From Lachnospiraceae bacterium UBA3641 (GTDB taxonomy: Bacteria > Bacillota > Clostridia > Lachnospirales > Lachnospiraceae): 5,527 bases of DNA. The notes beneath the pieces are model-generated. The model saw only the letters and a list, made by a program, of their open reading frames with translations, searched no databases and was not told the origin of the DNA. Positions 5,010 through 5,527 of this stretch are shown piece after piece. Position numbers and translations under genes: made by a program. Positions within the stretch are counted from its first letter, which is position 1. The number at the start of each line of letters is the position of its first letter. The stretch lies in contig DFKQ01000113.1 in assembly GCA_002373875.1 (NCBI GenBank), positions 1-5,527 on the forward strand, given 5' to 3'.

Positions 5010-5315
5010 ATGAATAATTATAACCTTAAGATAATAGAAGAGAATCCTGCTCCCTTAAGTTCGGGAACAGGTGATTACAGCGGAATTGTTCTGGCTGTTG
5101 TGCTTACATGCATAGTCATAGCCATAGTCGTCCTGTATTCTTTCTGGTACAGGAATCATAAGAAGCGTATAGCGCAGCTGTTGGTCATGGGACTTGACAG
5201 TGAGCCATACATAAATGAGATGGAAGATGTGAGTCTCTTCCATCCCTTCCGGACCATGAGGATTGAGAAAGAACTTGAAAATCGTGTGGTTCAGGGAAGC
5301 GCGAAAGGTGTATAG
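5010..5315 (+). CDS. Small single-pass membrane protein, function unknown
   Basis: A 101-residue protein with a polar N-terminus (1-24), one membrane helix (about 25-46, GIVLAVVLTCIVIAIVVLYSF) and a cytoplasmic-type C-terminus beginning with basic RNHKKR and continuing with LFHPFRTMRIEKELENRVV. The positive-inside rule suggests N-out/C-in. No family is recognised. The ATG at 5010 is preferred because GGAGTG lies 9 nt upstream. The in-frame ATG at 4950 (121 residues) has no ribosome binding site within normal distance, its extra 20 codons are unusually rich in AAA, and it would coincide with the predicted transcription start. The gene diverges from the GGDEF-sigma operon and is followed by a long hairpin and then rpsL. 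A membrane sensor, small regulator or stress-induced envelope protein under the neighbouring ECF sigma factor are possibilities, none proven. Confidence 0.7.
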   Translation: MNNYNLKIIEENPAPLSSGTGDYSGIVLAVVLTCIVIAIVVLYSFWYRNHKKRIAQLLVMGLDSEPYINEMEDVSLFHPFRTMRIEKELENRVVQGSAKGV

Positions 5316-5333
5316 GGGTATACATCATATGAG

Positions 5334-5390
5334 TGATAATTCAAGACAGTGGCGGATATACGTTATTCCGGGCGCTGTCTTGGATTATCA
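5334..5390 (+). other. Long near-perfect hairpin between the small membrane gene and rpsL
   Basis: A left arm at 5334-5349 (TGATAATTCAAGACAG) pairs with a right arm at 5375-5390 over 16 positions, with one G-T wobble and no mismatch. The 25-nt loop can extend the stem further through CGG/CCG (5353-5355 with 5368-5370). The helix begins 19 nt after the stop codon at 5315, a normal terminator position, but the 3' flank is AAAGAATTTCG without a U-tract. It may be a non-canonical terminator, an RNase or processing site, or an insulator ahead of the rpsL promoter. Confidence 0.6.
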
Positions 5391-5411
5391 AAGAATTTCG
5401 TTAATATTTGC

Positions 5412-5440
5412 TTGACTGATCGGCATTAAATGGATATAAT
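5412..5440 (+). promoter_or_regulatory. Strong housekeeping (sigma-A type) promoter of rpsL
   Basis: TTGACT (5412-5417) and a perfect TATAAT (5435-5440) are separated by exactly 17 nt. The 20 nt upstream (about 5390-5410) are A/T-rich and could act as an UP element. Transcription would begin near 5447, giving a leader of about 49 nt to the rpsL ATG. This is the best promoter in the window and fits high expression of a ribosomal protein operon. Confidence 0.88.
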
Positions 5441-5443
5441 GAT

Positions 5444-5467
5444 TGAGCGTGTCATAAGATGCGCTCA
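5444..5467 (+). promoter_or_regulatory. Small dyad at the start of the rpsL leader
   Basis: TGAGCG (5444-5449) pairs with CGCTCA (5462-5467), with an adjacent T-G wobble and a 10-nt loop (GTCATAAGAT). Because the predicted start site is near 5447, the RNA may contain only part of the left arm, so a functional RNA hairpin is uncertain; a DNA site overlapping the start point is equally possible. Confidence 0.3.
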
Positions 5468-5480
5468 TTTATTGTGCAAT

Positions 5481-5490
5481 AAGGAGGTGA
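5481..5490 (+). promoter_or_regulatory. Perfect ribosome binding site of rpsL
   Basis: AAGGAGGTGA is fully complementary to the 3' end of 16S rRNA. GGAGG (5483-5487) is 8 nt before the ATG at 5496. It fixes the start codon and marks a highly translated gene. Confidence 0.95.
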
Positions 5491-5495
5491 AAAGA

Positions 5496-5527
5496 ATGCC
5501 AACATTTAACCAGTTAGTAAGAAAGGG
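5496..5527 (+). CDS. rpsL: 30S ribosomal protein S12, 5' end only
   Basis: The first ten codons read MPTFNQLVRK and the cut eleventh begins GG, matching the highly conserved N-terminus of bacterial S12. S12 lies at the decoding centre of the small ribosomal subunit and controls tRNA selection accuracy. The gene runs off the right edge, so no later residues can be judged. In many Firmicutes rpsL follows rpoB-rpoC and is followed by rpsG, fusA and tuf. Here the upstream side is instead a small membrane gene and a signalling operon, so rpsL depends on its own strong promoter. Confidence 0.97.
   Translation, partial: MPTFNQLVRK

Noticed and set aside
5329..5415. A 28-codon plus-strand reading frame (starts MSDNSRQWRIYVIPG) after an AGGGG sequence, between the small membrane gene and rpsL
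   Set aside because: Much of it lies in the two arms of the long hairpin and its stop overlaps the rpsL -35 box. The ribosome binding site is mediocre and no homology is recognised, so an RNA or DNA structure explains the stretch better.
1..5527. CRISPR array, tRNA/rRNA gene, insertion sequence or prophage
   Set aside because: No regularly spaced direct repeats, no tRNA-like cloverleaf, no transposase or integrase sequence and no terminal inverted repeats were seen by eye on either strand.

Overview
The window looks like a chromosomal segment of a Gram-positive anaerobe of the Clostridia, most likely Lachnospiraceae (Butyrivibrio-like). Reasons: a perfect AAGGAGGTGA ribosome binding site before a protein S12 start (MPTFNQLVRKG), sigma-A type promoter boxes, an ECF sigma factor/membrane partner pair of a type common in that family, and a reduced type II secretion/type IV pilus-like cluster of the kind found in Lachnospiraceae. 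The assignment is inferred from protein style, not from a search.

Layout. Seven genes on the minus strand fill positions 26 to about 4816. They are read right to left in two blocks. Block 1 (4816 to 2115) is a tightly packed envelope-signalling operon: a membrane protein with a degenerate GGDEF domain, an ECF sigma factor, a single-pass membrane protein that is probably its anti-sigma factor, and a transglutaminase-fold lipoprotein. Its junctions are a 5-nt gap, a 4-nt ATGA overlap and a short overlap. A 125-nt gap containing three inverted repeats (2040-2107) separates it from block 2. Block 2 (1989 to 26) encodes a GspF/PilC-type inner-membrane platform protein and two small single-pass membrane proteins that may act as pseudopilin-like or assembly components. 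This cluster probably continues past the left edge.

On the right, the plus strand carries a divergent gene for a 101-residue single-pass membrane protein (5010-5315), a 180-nt non-coding stretch with a long hairpin, a strong housekeeping promoter and the first 32 nt of rpsL. The 5' ends of the two divergent transcription units are separated by an A/T-tract-rich region. Its plus strand holds a TGAACC-T7 / GGTC element resembling an ECF promoter, so the neighbouring sigma factor might drive the small membrane protein.

Working model (inference): the membrane anti-sigma factor holds the sigma factor until an envelope signal arrives. The lipoprotein, the degenerate GGDEF protein and perhaps the divergent small membrane protein are accessory sensors or outputs. 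The pilus-like block is a possible co-regulated surface machine. The points most worth checking are the ECF-like divergent promoter, a G7 tract at the sigma/anti-sigma junction that would fuse the two proteins after a -1 slip, the inactive-looking GGDEF domain, and the minimal secretion cluster without a visible ATPase.
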